Assembly: GCF_900240945.1 (NCBI RefSeq) | Contig: NZ_OESG01000013.1 | Location: 2,627,622 to 2,691,621, forward strand | Direction: 5' to 3' | DNA: 64,000 nucleotides | Origin: Mycobacterium sp. 3519A | GTDB lineage: Bacteria; Actinomycetota; Actinomycetes; Mycobacteriales; Mycobacteriaceae | Part shown: positions 13,263-21,969 of the stretch, piece after piece | Numbering within the stretch: the first letter of the stretch is position 1 | Layout: every line of letters starts with the position of its first letter | Made by a program: the position numbers and the translations under genes | Notes under the pieces: model-generated | Databases searched by the model: none | Seen by the model: the letters and a program-made list of their open reading frames with translations, nothing else | Told to the model about the DNA's origin: nothing

Positions 13263-14660
13263 GTGAGCGATTCGCGCGTCAATATTGCGCCGCGGTTGCG
13301 AGCCCGCGAGCGCGTCGTCGTCCATGTCGATTCGCCTGCCGTCCGCTGGATCGGCGCGCTGGCCGTGCTCAGCCTGTTCTGCTGGCTGGTCCTGCTGCTC
13401 ACCCGTGACCACGACCGCGACTGGCATGCCGCAGGCCGGTTGGCGTGGTCGCTGACCGTGCTCACCGCGGTGGCGCTCATCGCCCGCGGCATCTTCCTCG
13501 GCAGACCGGTCACCGCGGCACACGCGTGGCTTTCGCTGGCCGCGGTGTTGGCCGGCCTCGGCGCCCACGTGCTGATATTCGATCTGCTCGGCAACTTCCT
13601 GATCGTCTGCGCGGGTGCGCTGTTGATGTGGCCCACCACGGCGCGGTCGAATCCCGCTGACCGACAGCGTATTTGGAAACTGGTGAACGCGACGACCGGT
13701 GATCCGCTTGCGCCTTTCGCGATGCAGGAGAAGAAGTGTTACCACTTCACCGCGGACGGCACCGCCGCCATCGCGTACCGAACCCGGATGGGCTATGCGG
13801 TGGTCAGCGGCGATCCGGTCGGCGACGAGACCCAGTACGCGGAACTGGTCGCCGACTTCGCGGTGATGTGCCATGCCCGCGGGTGGCGGATTGTGGTGCT
13901 CGGCTGCAGTCAACGCCGGCTTGACCTGTGGGCCGACGCGACCGTGCTCGGCCAGACGCTGCGGGCGGTGCCGATAGGGCGCGACGTGGTCGTCGACGTG
14001 GCGAGTTTCGACATGGTCGGGCGCAAGTACCGCAACCTGCGTCAGGCGGTGCAGCGCACGCACAACTTCGGCATCACCACCGACGTGCTATCCGAACAGG
14101 GACTCGATGGCCGCACGCTCGCCGAGTTGACCGACGTGCTGCTGGCGTCGCCGAAGGGTGCGCGCGTCGAGCGCGGGTTCTCGATGTGCCTCGATGGTGC
14201 GCTCGAGGGCCGCTATCCCGGGGTGCTGTTGGCCGTCGCCCGCGACAGTGACGGGCGGGTGCAGGGCTTCCACCGGTACGCGACGGCCGGACAGGGCAGT
14301 GAAGTCTCACTCGACGTGCCGTGGCGACGGCGCGGCGCACCCAACGGCATCGACGAACGGCTGTCGGTCGACATGATCGCGTGGGCCCGCGAGAACGGCG
14401 GGCAGCGGCTGTCGTTGGCGTTTGCCGCATTCCCGGAGATCTTCGACGACAAGAACCGCGGCAGGATCTCCAGCCTGATCTACACCGCGATTCATCTCGG
14501 CGACGCGTTGATAGCGCTGGAATCGCTGTACCGTTACCTGCGCAAATTCCACGCTCTCGGGGATCGCCGATATGTGATGGCGTCGATGACCCAGATTCTG
14601 CCGCTGTTGTTCGTGCTGCTGTCGCTCGAGTTTCTGCCCCGTCGGCGCCGGCTCACCTAG
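13263..14660 (+). CDS. DUF2156-type membrane protein (Rv1619-like; lysyl-phosphatidylglycerol synthase C-terminal fold)
   Basis: This 465-residue protein starts with a short basic segment and four or five membrane helices (about residues 25-130). A large soluble domain (about 135-440) follows, containing TADGTAAIAYRTRMGYAVVSGDPVGD, EVSLDVPWRRRGAPNGIDE and MIAWARENGGQRLSLAFA. These resemble the GNAT-like domain of aminoacyl-phosphatidylglycerol synthases (DUF2156). The substrate is unknown; transfer of an aminoacyl group to a lipid or peptide is possible but unproven. The gene overlaps tail to tail with the DUF4190 gene at a shared CTAG (14657-14660). Confidence 0.8.
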   Translation: MSDSRVNIAPRLRARERVVVHVDSPAVRWIGALAVLSLFCWLVLLLTRDHDRDWHAAGRLAWSLTVLTAVALIARGIFLGRPVTAAHAWLSLAAVLAGLGAHVLIFDLLGNFLIVCAGALLMWPTTARSNPADRQRIWKLVNATTGDPLAPFAMQEKKCYHFTADGTAAIAYRTRMGYAVVSGDPVGDETQYAELVADFAVMCHARGWRIVVLGCSQRRLDLWADATVLGQTLRAVPIGRDVVVDVASFDMVGRKYRNLRQAVQRTHNFGITTDVLSEQGLDGRTLAELTDVLLASPKGARVERGFSMCLDGALEGRYPGVLLAVARDSDGRVQGFHRYATAGQGSEVSLDVPWRRRGAPNGIDERLSVDMIAWARENGGQRLSLAFAAFPEIFDDKNRGRISSLIYTAIHLGDALIALESLYRYLRKFHALGDRRYVMASMTQILPLLFVLLSLEFLPRRRRLT

Positions 14661-15166
14661 GGGCTGGGGGTGAGCGTCACCGAGAACTGGTTCTCGACGC
14701 GTTCCCGGAACTGGTCGGCGCACTTCTGGATCTCCTGCTCGTTGGAGCCGGCCTTGGCGACGCAGTCGACGTAATCGGAGCCGCCGACCTCCTTGAACAT
14801 CCCGTACCAGATCGGGATGAAGACCAGCGCCAGCACGATTGCCAAGACGCCCAACACGATTCCGGCGATCGCGACGCCGCCGTTGGTGGCCTCACCGCGT
14901 TTGACCCTGCCGCGCCCGACGCTGCCGAGGATGACCGCGACCAAGCCGAGGATCACACCGCCTGCCACCGTCCAGCACAGCACCAGGCCGACGATCGCCA
15001 GCACCAACGCGGCGATGCCGAGGCCGTTGCGCGGTGCCGTCGGCGGCGGCAGGTACCCGGCGTACGGCTGCGGTGGCGGCGGCGGGTAGCTGCCGGGTGG
15101 CGGCGGCGGGTAGTTGCCGGGATACGGCCCCCACTGCGGTGGCGGTGGCGGCGGCGGTTCGCTCAT
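14657..15166 (-). CDS. DUF4190 membrane protein with Pro/Tyr-rich N-terminus
   Basis: The protein has 169 residues. Residues 1-45 are Pro/Gly/Tyr-rich (SEPPPPPPPQWG, then GSYPPPPP repeats). Two hydrophobic helices follow in DUF4190 style (NGLGIAALVLAIVGLVLCW and AIAGIVLGVLAIVLALVF). The C-terminal extracytoplasmic segment contains two cysteines (YVDCVAKAGS and IQKCADQF) that could form a disulfide. The ATG at 15166 is preferred to upstream codons because the Pro-rich start is typical. It lies downstream of cydC with only 10 bp between, so it may share its transcript. Function is unknown. Confidence 0.8.
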   Translation of the reverse strand: MSEPPPPPPPQWGPYPGNYPPPPPGSYPPPPPQPYAGYLPPPTAPRNGLGIAALVLAIVGLVLCWTVAGGVILGLVAVILGSVGRGRVKRGEATNGGVAIAGIVLGVLAIVLALVFIPIWYGMFKEVGGSDYVDCVAKAGSNEQEIQKCADQFRERVENQFSVTLTPSP

Positions 15167-15176
15167 TGTGGTGAGG

Positions 15177-16652
15177 TTACTCGTCGCGGCTGAGATTAAG
15201 GACTGGACAGACAACCCGGTCCGGCAGGTGGTGGGTGGCGACGACGACGGTCCGTTCGGCCGGGAAAAGTGCGCCGGGGGTGAGCAGTTCGGTCAACAGG
15301 CGACCGCCGTCCGACGCGTCCAGATGTTCGGTCGGCTCGTCGAGCAACACGGTGGGCGCCGTCGAGATCAAAGCCCGGGCCAGCAGCAGGCGCCGACGCT
15401 GTCCTGCCGAGACCGCCGCTGCCCCACCGACAAGCACGGTCGACAGACCCTCGGGCAGCGCATCGAGCCAGTCGCCGAGCCCCACCCGGCGCAGCGCGGT
15501 CCGCAATTCGTCATCGTCGGCATCGCCGCGCGCGACAAGCAGATTGTCCCGCACGGTGGTCGAGAACAGGTGGGCATCCTCTGCGAAAAACGCTTCCTCC
15601 GACGGGTTTTCGGCCATCGCCATCAGCAGTGTGGTCTTGCCGGAACCGCTCGGCCCGACGACCGCCAGACGGCCACCACTCGGCACGGCAACCGGAGTCG
15701 CCAGCGGCCGCACCCGCCCGCCGCCGTCGTCCAAAGTCATGTCGCGCAGTCGCCGGGCCGCCAGTCGGGAGCGGGTGAGTTGTATTGCCGCGGCGGGCAA
15801 TGCGGCGGTGGCCTCGAAGGCCGACAACGGCAACAGCATCAGTATCGCGACGCTCATCGGCGACACGGCGTCGGCGATCCCGATCGCGGCGACAACGGCG
15901 CCAAGCACGCTGATCCCGAGCGCCGCAGTCGGTGCGGCGGCGGCCAGCGCAGCGGGCGCGGCGGCCCGGTCGGCGGCACGGCCCCACGCGGTGTGTCTGC
16001 GCTCCGCTTCGGCGACGACGTCGTCGATGCGGCCCGCCACCCGCAACTCCGGTGCATGCTCGAGGGCCAGCATCACCGCGGCGTCCCGGTCCGAGTGATG
16101 TTGCGCGGCAACATCTTCTGCGGCGGTGGCGGCGCGGGCGGCCAGCCACGGGGCGGCCACGCCCGCGATCAGCAGGCACACCGCGAGCACGACCGCCGCG
16201 GCGGGCGAGATCACCGCGATCACGGCGACCGCGGCCACCGACAGCACCGCGGCCACCGCGATCGGCAACACCGCGCGCACCAGCACATCGGACAACTCGT
16301 CGACCGACGCGCCGATACGGGCGACAAGTTCACCGCTGTGCAACCGCATCACGACCTCGGCGGGCGCGTCGGCCAGCCCGCGGTACAGCGTTTCACGGGT
16401 GTCGGCCGCGGCCCGCAGCGCGGTGTCGTGGGCCGCCAACCGCTGGCAATACCCGAGCACACCGCGCGAGATGCCGAGTGCACGCACCGCCACCACCGCC
16501 ACCGAGAGGTCGAGCACGGGCGGCATCTGCCAGGCACGGGTGATCAGCCATGCCGCGACACCGGCCAGCGCCAGCGCGCTGCCCAGCGACAGCACCCCCA
16601 GCGCGACGGCGAGCAGTAACCGGGGCAGTCGTGGCCGCAACAACTCAAACAT
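15177..16652 (-). CDS. cydC: ABC exporter subunit CydC (cytochrome bd assembly)
   Basis: CydC pairs with CydD as a heterodimeric ABC exporter linked to cysteine/glutathione export or haem handling and required for cytochrome bd assembly. The 491 residues include six membrane helices in an N-terminal domain. The ATPase domain has Walker A GPSGSGKTTLLMAMA, signature VSAGQRRRLLLARAL, Walker B VLLDEPTEHLD and a C-terminal His switch (VVATHHLPDR). It is somewhat shorter than the roughly 576 residues remembered for M. tuberculosis CydC. The start overlaps the cydD stop by 8 bp (ATGTTTGA). Confidence 0.93.
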   Translation of the reverse strand: MFELLRPRLPRLLLAVALGVLSLGSALALAGVAAWLITRAWQMPPVLDLSVAVVAVRALGISRGVLGYCQRLAAHDTALRAAADTRETLYRGLADAPAEVVMRLHSGELVARIGASVDELSDVLVRAVLPIAVAAVLSVAAVAVIAVISPAAAVVLAVCLLIAGVAAPWLAARAATAAEDVAAQHHSDRDAAVMLALEHAPELRVAGRIDDVVAEAERRHTAWGRAADRAAAPAALAAAAPTAALGISVLGAVVAAIGIADAVSPMSVAILMLLPLSAFEATAALPAAAIQLTRSRLAARRLRDMTLDDGGGRVRPLATPVAVPSGGRLAVVGPSGSGKTTLLMAMAENPSEEAFFAEDAHLFSTTVRDNLLVARGDADDDELRTALRRVGLGDWLDALPEGLSTVLVGGAAAVSAGQRRRLLLARALISTAPTVLLDEPTEHLDASDGGRLLTELLTPGALFPAERTVVVATHHLPDRVVCPVLNLSRDE

Positions 16653-18123
16653 CGATCAGGCTCCCCATGTGCACCACCCGGTCGCCGATCGCCAGCACAG
16701 CATCGCGGTGGCCTACCACTAGCACGCTCGCCCCCGCGCGTGCACGCTCGACGATGGCCTTCAGCACGCGGGCTTCCATCCGGGCGTCCAGATGAGACGT
16801 CGGCTCGTCGAGCAGCAGCACCGTGGCCGCGGAACCGAACACCCTCGCCAGGCCGAGCCGTTGGCGCTGCCCCAGGGACAGGCCGACTCCGTCGCGGCCG
16901 ATGACCGTGTCGAGGCCGTCCGGCAGCGTCGCCAACACCTCGTCGAAACCCGCGGCGCGGCAGGCGGCTTCGATGTCGGAAAGCGGACCGAACAACTCGA
17001 GGTTGTCGCGCACGCTACCGGGGATGAGGACCGGCCGGTGCGCCAGCCACGCCACCTGACCCCACCTGGCCTGCGGCTGCGGTGAGTCGAGCCCGAGAAT
17101 GCTGTGCAGCAGCGTGGTTTTGCCGATGCCGTTGGGCCCGGTCAACACCGTGACCAGCCCTGGCTCGAGCGGGACGTCCAGCGAGGGTGGCCGCACCGGT
17201 CGGGTCCGCAACTGGTCGAGCAACTCGAATGCCTTGTCGGCAGCGGTCTTTCCGTCCTGCGCGGCGTGGAATTCCATCCCGACGCGGCGCAGCGGCCAGA
17301 ACACCTCGGGCGCCAGCAGCAGTGCGGTCAGGCCCGCGGCCAGTGTCATATCGCCGAACACCAGGCGCAGGCCCACCCCGACCGCAACGAGCGCGACACC
17401 GAGGGTGGCCAGCAGTTCGAGCACCAGGGAGGACAAAAACGCGATGCGCAGTGTCGACATCGCCGAGCGTCGGTGCGCCGCGCCGAGTTCGGCGATCCGC
17501 TGCGCGGACCCGTTCACCCTGCCGAGCGCCCGCAGGGTGGGTATGCCCGCCACCAGATCCATCAGCCGCGACTGCAGCGTGGTCATCGCCGCCAGCGCCG
17601 CAGCGGACCTGTCGCGGGTCAGCATGCCGATGAGCACCATGAAGATCGGGATCAGCGGCAGCGCGATCACCACGACCACCGCGGACCGCCAGTCGTAGAT
17701 GGCGATCGCCACCACCGCGGCCGGGGTCAGGATGGCGGCCAGGAACAGCGACGGCAGGTATGCGGTGAAGTACGGGCGCAGCCCGTCGAGTCCCCGGGTG
17801 ATCAGCGTGGCGGCGCCATCACGGTGCAGGGCGAGTTCGCGCGGCGGCAGCGCGGTGACGCGACGCAGCACTTCGGCTGCCAGGTCGGCGATCACGGCCG
17901 TCGCGCCGCGTTGCGACAGCCTGCCCTGCAGCCAGTGCGCGACCGTGCGGATCGACCACAGTGCCGCCAGAATCCACAGCGGCCCTGCCCAATGCGTCAG
18001 TGTGCGGGTGGCCGGGTCGGTGACGACCCCGGCGACGATGTCCGCCAACACCACGGCCGACGCGATGGTGGCACCGCTGATCACCACGCCGCAGGCCACC
18101 GATGCGGCAAGGAAGCGCCGCAT
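16645..18123 (-). CDS. cydD: ABC exporter subunit CydD (cytochrome bd assembly)
   Basis: This 492-residue partner of CydC has an N-terminal six-helix domain and an ATPase domain. Walker A is GPNGIGKTTLLHSILG, the signature LSLGQRQRLGLARVF and Walker B LLLDEPTSHLD. The switch motif is LVVGHRDAVLA. The start is taken at ATG 18123, 23 bp after the cydB stop; the frame continues upstream without a better start codon. With cydA, cydB and cydC it forms one minus-strand operon, as in Rv1620c-Rv1623c. Confidence 0.93.
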   Translation of the reverse strand: MRRFLAASVACGVVISGATIASAVVLADIVAGVVTDPATRTLTHWAGPLWILAALWSIRTVAHWLQGRLSQRGATAVIADLAAEVLRRVTALPPRELALHRDGAATLITRGLDGLRPYFTAYLPSLFLAAILTPAAVVAIAIYDWRSAVVVVIALPLIPIFMVLIGMLTRDRSAAALAAMTTLQSRLMDLVAGIPTLRALGRVNGSAQRIAELGAAHRRSAMSTLRIAFLSSLVLELLATLGVALVAVGVGLRLVFGDMTLAAGLTALLLAPEVFWPLRRVGMEFHAAQDGKTAADKAFELLDQLRTRPVRPPSLDVPLEPGLVTVLTGPNGIGKTTLLHSILGLDSPQPQARWGQVAWLAHRPVLIPGSVRDNLELFGPLSDIEAACRAAGFDEVLATLPDGLDTVIGRDGVGLSLGQRQRLGLARVFGSAATVLLLDEPTSHLDARMEARVLKAIVERARAGASVLVVGHRDAVLAIGDRVVHMGSLIDV

Positions 18124-18146
18124 CGCGGGGGACGCCGTGGCCAGGT

Positions 18147-19187
18147 TCAGTTCGATCGCCTCGCAAGTCCGATGGAAGCGGGTATCGCGTCGGCGGTGAT
18201 GCGGCGGCGGAACACCCAGTAGGTCCAGCCCTGGTAGATCATCACCAGCGGCAGCAGCGTCAGCGACGCCCAGGACATGATCTTCAGCGTGTACGGGGTG
18301 GAGGACCCGTTATAGATCGTGACGCTCCAGTCGGGATTCAGTGTGGACGGCAGCAGGTTCGGATACATCGAACCGAACACCAGCACGGCCACGGCCGCGA
18401 TCACCACGACCATCGACACGAAGGCAAGGCCTTCGCGGCGGTGCAACCACATCAGGGTGACGGCGGTCAGCAGTGCGACGACGGCGACCGCGAGCGGCAA
18501 CCAGGTCCACGTCTTGCCGTGGGCCAGTTGCGTCCACAGCCCGAACCCGCCGACCAGCACCACGACGGGTGCGGACAACAGCCGCGCGAAGCGGAAGGCA
18601 TCGTCGCGCACCGGGCCGGCGGTCTTCAACGCGATGAACACCGCGCCGTAGAAGGCGAACAGCGAGGCGGTGGCCAGCCCGCCGAGCAGCGTGTACGGGT
18701 TGAGCACGTCGCCGATGGTCAGGTGGACGCGGTGGTCGCCGTCGATCGGCAAGCCCCGCAACAGGATTGCGAATGCGACGCCCCATAGGATGGCGGGCAG
18801 CCACGAGCCGATGGCGATACCCGCGTCGGCCCGCGCCCGCCAGGTCGGGTCGTCGATCTTGCCGCGCCACTCGATACCGACGATGCGCAGGATCATCGCG
18901 AACAGGATCGCGAGCAACGGCAGGTACAGGGCCGAGAACAGGGTCGCGTACCAGTTGGGAAATGCGGCGAACATCGATGCGCCCGCCGTGATCAGCCACA
19001 CCTCGTTGGCGTCCCAGACCGGGCCGATGGTGTTGAGCACTGCGCGCCTACGGGTTTCGGGGTCACCGTCACCAGCCGCGCCGAGCGGCGCCATCAGCAT
19101 TCCGACGCCGAAATCGAAACCTTCCAGTATCAGGAAGCCGAGGAACAGCGCCGCGATCAGGAAGAACCATAGATGTTGGAGTCCCAT
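18147..19187 (-). CDS. cydB: Cytochrome bd oxidase subunit II
   Basis: The 346-residue integral membrane protein begins MGLQHLWFFLIAALFLGFLI, followed by LEGFDFGVGM, the classic CydB start. It has about eight to nine hydrophobic helices and the PVWDANEVWLITAG segment conserved in the family. CydB scaffolds CydA in the quinol oxidase that reduces O2 with high affinity. A Shine-Dalgarno AGAGGA precedes the ATG, and the gap from cydA is only 12 bp. Confidence 0.96.
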   Translation of the reverse strand: MGLQHLWFFLIAALFLGFLILEGFDFGVGMLMAPLGAAGDGDPETRRRAVLNTIGPVWDANEVWLITAGASMFAAFPNWYATLFSALYLPLLAILFAMILRIVGIEWRGKIDDPTWRARADAGIAIGSWLPAILWGVAFAILLRGLPIDGDHRVHLTIGDVLNPYTLLGGLATASLFAFYGAVFIALKTAGPVRDDAFRFARLLSAPVVVLVGGFGLWTQLAHGKTWTWLPLAVAVVALLTAVTLMWLHRREGLAFVSMVVVIAAVAVLVFGSMYPNLLPSTLNPDWSVTIYNGSSTPYTLKIMSWASLTLLPLVMIYQGWTYWVFRRRITADAIPASIGLARRSN

Positions 19188-19199
19188 GATGTCGTCCTC

Positions 19200-20660
19200 T
19201 CAGTACGCGAAGGACAGCGGGGCCACGTCGTCGGACTGCGGCGGGGTGGGCGGCGCCGGTTCGGAGTCGTGCTCGAGCGGACCCTCGACCACGTAGCGAC
19301 GCATCAGCCAGAACCAGATCACGGCCAGCACGCCGTAGAGCAACGTGAAGACGGCCAGCGAGAAGAACACCGTGCCCGCCGCGTGGTCGGAGACACCCTG
19401 TTGCACCGTCAACCGGACCATCTGGTCGCCGGTCGGATTCGGGGCGACAACCCATGGCTGCCTGCCCATTTCGGTGAACACCCAGCCGGACGAGTTGGCG
19501 AGGAACGGTGCCGGAATGGTCAAGAGGGCGAACCACCCGAACCACCGCTGATCGGGAATCCGGCCGCGCCGGGTCAGCCACAACGCCAGCAGCGCGAAAG
19601 CGACTGGGACAGCGAGCAATCCGATCATCGCGCGGAACGCCCAGTACGTCACGAACAGATTCGGCCGGTAGTCGCCTGGACCGAACCTCTGCTCGTAGGA
19701 CTGCTGCAGGTCCTTGACTCCCTGAAGAGTGACCCCCTCGAACTTGCTCTCCGCCAGGAACGGCAGTACGTACGGCACCTCAATGACGTGGGAGACGCTG
19801 TCACAGTTGTTGTGCGTGCCGATCGTCAGGATCGAGAAGTCCGGGTCGGTTTCGGTGTGGCACAACGACTCCGCCGACGCCATCTTCATCGGCTGCTGGA
19901 CGAACATCAGCTTGCCTTGGAAGTCGCCGGTGAAGAAGAGCCCGCCCGCGGCCGCCAATACGACCAGGCAGCCGGCGATGGTGGCGGGCCGGTACATGCT
20001 TGTTGCCTGGCCTGCTTGTTCAGGCCGCTTGTGTGAGCGCACCATCAGCCACGCGGACACACCGGCCACGAACGCGCCCGCGGTGAGAAACGCCCCGGTG
20101 ACCGCATGCAGGAACGCCCAGATCGCAGTGTTGTTGGTCAGCAGGGCGCCGAAGTCGACGAGTTCTGCGCGCCCCGTCTGCGGATTGAACGTGGCGCCGA
20201 CCGGATGCTGCATGAACGAGTTTGCCGCGATGATGAAGTACGCCGAGGCGTTGACGGCGATCGCAACGACCCAGATGCAGGCGAGGTGCACCAGTCGCGG
20301 CAGCCGACTCCATCCGAAGATCCACAGCCCGATGAACGTCGACTCGAAGAAGAACGCGACCAGTCCCTCGAACGCCAACGGCGCACCGAAGATGTCACCC
20401 ACGAAGCGCGAGTACTCGCTCCAGTTCATCCCGAACTGGAACTCCTGGACGATCCCGGTGGCCACGCCCATCGCGAAGTTGATCAGGAACAGTTTCCCGA
20501 AGAACCGCGTCAGGCGGTACCAGCCGGTGTTGCCGGTGATCACCCACGCCGTCTGCATCGCCGCGATCAGCGGAGCAAGGCCGATCGTCAGCGGGACGAA
20601 TATGAAGTGGTAGACGGTGGTGATGCCGAACTGCCACCGTGAGACATCCAGCGCGTCCAT
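19200..20660 (-). CDS. cydA: Cytochrome bd oxidase subunit I
   Basis: CydA carries haems b558, b595 and d and oxidises menaquinol. The 486 residues begin MDALDVSRWQFGITTVYHFI with the haem ligand His18. The Q-loop region includes FVQQPMKMASAES. GRQPWVV near residue 395 is the family's conserved motif at the quinol/haem site, and VFTEMGRQPW supplies the Met ligand. About nine helices are predicted. The start is preceded by GGAAGAGGG. A CRP-type palindrome lies about 57 bp upstream, suggesting cAMP-dependent control. Confidence 0.97.
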   Translation of the reverse strand: MDALDVSRWQFGITTVYHFIFVPLTIGLAPLIAAMQTAWVITGNTGWYRLTRFFGKLFLINFAMGVATGIVQEFQFGMNWSEYSRFVGDIFGAPLAFEGLVAFFFESTFIGLWIFGWSRLPRLVHLACIWVVAIAVNASAYFIIAANSFMQHPVGATFNPQTGRAELVDFGALLTNNTAIWAFLHAVTGAFLTAGAFVAGVSAWLMVRSHKRPEQAGQATSMYRPATIAGCLVVLAAAGGLFFTGDFQGKLMFVQQPMKMASAESLCHTETDPDFSILTIGTHNNCDSVSHVIEVPYVLPFLAESKFEGVTLQGVKDLQQSYEQRFGPGDYRPNLFVTYWAFRAMIGLLAVPVAFALLALWLTRRGRIPDQRWFGWFALLTIPAPFLANSSGWVFTEMGRQPWVVAPNPTGDQMVRLTVQQGVSDHAAGTVFFSLAVFTLLYGVLAVIWFWLMRRYVVEGPLEHDSEPAPPTPPQSDDVAPLSFAY

Positions 20661-20715
20661 GCGACCCTCTTCCGTGGCTGTAGAAACAGCCTACGACGGA
20701 GAGTAGTAGATCAAA

Positions 20716-20733
20716 AGGTGTGTTAGCTCACCG
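20716..20733 (-). promoter_or_regulatory. Candidate CRP (cAMP receptor protein) site upstream of cydAB
   Basis: GTG-TGTTAGCT-CAC (20718-20731) has the GTG-N8-CAC core of the mycobacterial CRP motif, with flanking GG and CC extending the symmetry. It overlaps the stop codon of the upstream DUF308 gene. CRP control of cydAB is known in M. smegmatis; the site here is inferred from sequence only. Confidence 0.55.
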
Positions 20734-21313
20734 TCGGGGCTGGCGGCGCGACCAGGGACGTCGCGTTCTTGCTGGCCTTGCGGATGCCGAATGCGGACAC
20801 CACTTCGAACACCCCGAGTACGACCAGCCAGACGCCCACCACCAAGGTCAGGGTCGCGATCGACTCGAACGGCGAGGCCAGCATCACGACGCCCGCGATG
20901 AGGCTGATCACGCCGATGAAGATCTCCCACGCCCGGCCGGGGAGCGTCGGGTCACTGATCGCCGATACCGCCGTCGCGACGCCGCGGAAGATGAAGCCGA
21001 CGCCGATCCAGATGGCCAGCAACAGAATCGAGTCAGCCAGGCTACGGAAGCACAACACCGCGAGGATGAGTGCCGCCGCGCCACTGAGGAACAGCAGAAC
21101 TCGTCCGCCCGCCGACACATGCAACGCGAACGCAAATATCACCTGAGCGATACCGGTGACCAACAAGTAGGCGCCGAAGACGATTGCCGCGACGACGATC
21201 GTTTTACCTGGCCACATGAGCGCGAGAACGCCGAGAATCACGGCGAGAATCCCGGACAGCAGCGCGGACTTCCACAGGTGCTGCAGCATCGCGGGAGGGG
21301 CAAGACTTTCCAT
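20723..21313 (-). CDS. DUF308/HdeD-like membrane protein (Rv1624c-like)
   Basis: The 196-residue protein is almost entirely hydrophobic, with six helices arranged as three pairs. Examples are LLSGILAVILGVLALMWPGKT, then YLLVTGIAQVIFAF and WLVVLGVFEVVSAFGIRKAS. This is the HdeD/DUF308 pattern; HdeD is linked to acid resistance in enterobacteria, but the role here is unknown. ATG at 21313 gives a length like Rv1624c. ATG at 21292 (MLQHLWKS) is a possible alternative. It lies directly upstream of cydA on the same strand. Confidence 0.8.
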   Translation of the reverse strand: MESLAPPAMLQHLWKSALLSGILAVILGVLALMWPGKTIVVAAIVFGAYLLVTGIAQVIFAFALHVSAGGRVLLFLSGAAALILAVLCFRSLADSILLLAIWIGVGFIFRGVATAVSAISDPTLPGRAWEIFIGVISLIAGVVMLASPFESIATLTLVVGVWLVVLGVFEVVSAFGIRKASKNATSLVAPPAPTVS

Positions 21314-21457
21314 GGCCGAAGTGTGGCACAACGACCACGAAATTAACGCTCGTTTCACCAATTGCCCGGTGCGACGCAAAGAATGCGAGCGCTTAGCCGC
21401 AAATTCGCCGTGCTGCGCTCGTCATTTCGAGAATGCCGTAACGCTAAATAGGTTCGC

Positions 21458-21463
21458 TACGAT
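21458..21463 (+). promoter_or_regulatory. -10 element (TACGAT) for the DUF732 gene
   Basis: TACGAT sits 64 bp before the ATG at 21527. It is the best TANNNT match in the 213-bp divergent gap, which otherwise shows no clear feature. Confidence 0.35.
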
Positions 21464-21526
21464 GACTAGACGAACTATCCGGTTCAGCACAGCTGGTCAA
21501 TCCCCATGGGCAAACAAGGAGTGAGG

Positions 21527-21859
21527 ATGACGAATACGGCGATTCGCCGCACCACAGGCGGGCTCGTGGCGGCCTTTTTCGTTGCGGTCGGAGCGGCCGT
21601 ATCTATTGCGCCAGCGAATGCGGACCCGGTGTACGACCAGAAGTTCCTCGATTACCTCGACGCCAAGGGTGTGCCGTTCAAGAACAAGACCGACATCATT
21701 CGAACCGCCAAGCAGTTCTGCCTCGACATGGGACGCCAAGGCGGGTCGACCTGGAAGGTCGGTTACCGACTGATGAAGGATCAGGGTTGGACCGAGTCGC
21801 AGGCGGAGACCTTCATCCAGGGGGCGGTCCCGACCTATTGCCCGCAAGCCTGGGGTTAG
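21527..21859 (+). CDS. Small secreted DUF732 protein
   Basis: The 110-residue precursor has a Sec signal peptide (TNTAIRRTTGGLVAAFFVAV, with cleavage expected after APANA). The mature DUF732 domain of about 77 residues contains two cysteines (QFCLDMG and TYCPQAW) that should form a disulfide. DUF732 proteins are frequent in mycobacteria and their role is unknown. The ATG is fixed by AAGGAG five bases upstream. Confidence 0.87.
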   Translation: MTNTAIRRTTGGLVAAFFVAVGAAVSIAPANADPVYDQKFLDYLDAKGVPFKNKTDIIRTAKQFCLDMGRQGGSTWKVGYRLMKDQGWTESQAETFIQGAVPTYCPQAWG

Positions 21860-21871
21860 TCACAGCTTGAT

Positions 21872-21897
21872 CGCTGGCTTCCGTTCTTCTGCCAGCG
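21872..21897 (+). terminator. Hairpin after the DUF732 gene
   Basis: CGCTGGC (21872-21878) and GCCAGCG (21891-21897) form a 7-bp stem with a 12-nt U-rich loop just after the stop codon. It separates the DUF732 gene from the amino-acid transporter operon. Confidence 0.45.
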
Positions 21898-21969
21898 CGT
21901 TAGGTCTCTACTACTGTTCCGTTACCGGTGCTGCGCGCCGGATCCACGAAGCAGAAAGTAGAGGCAACC

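Noticed and set aside
14321..15193. Plus-strand frame spanning the 3' ends of two convergent genes
   Set aside because: It overlaps both supported genes and its product is a charged His/Asp/Arg-rich low-complexity sequence.
15114..16619. 501-codon antisense frame in cydC
   Set aside because: The cydC product has full ABC motifs; the antisense product is Gly/Arg/His-rich without homology.
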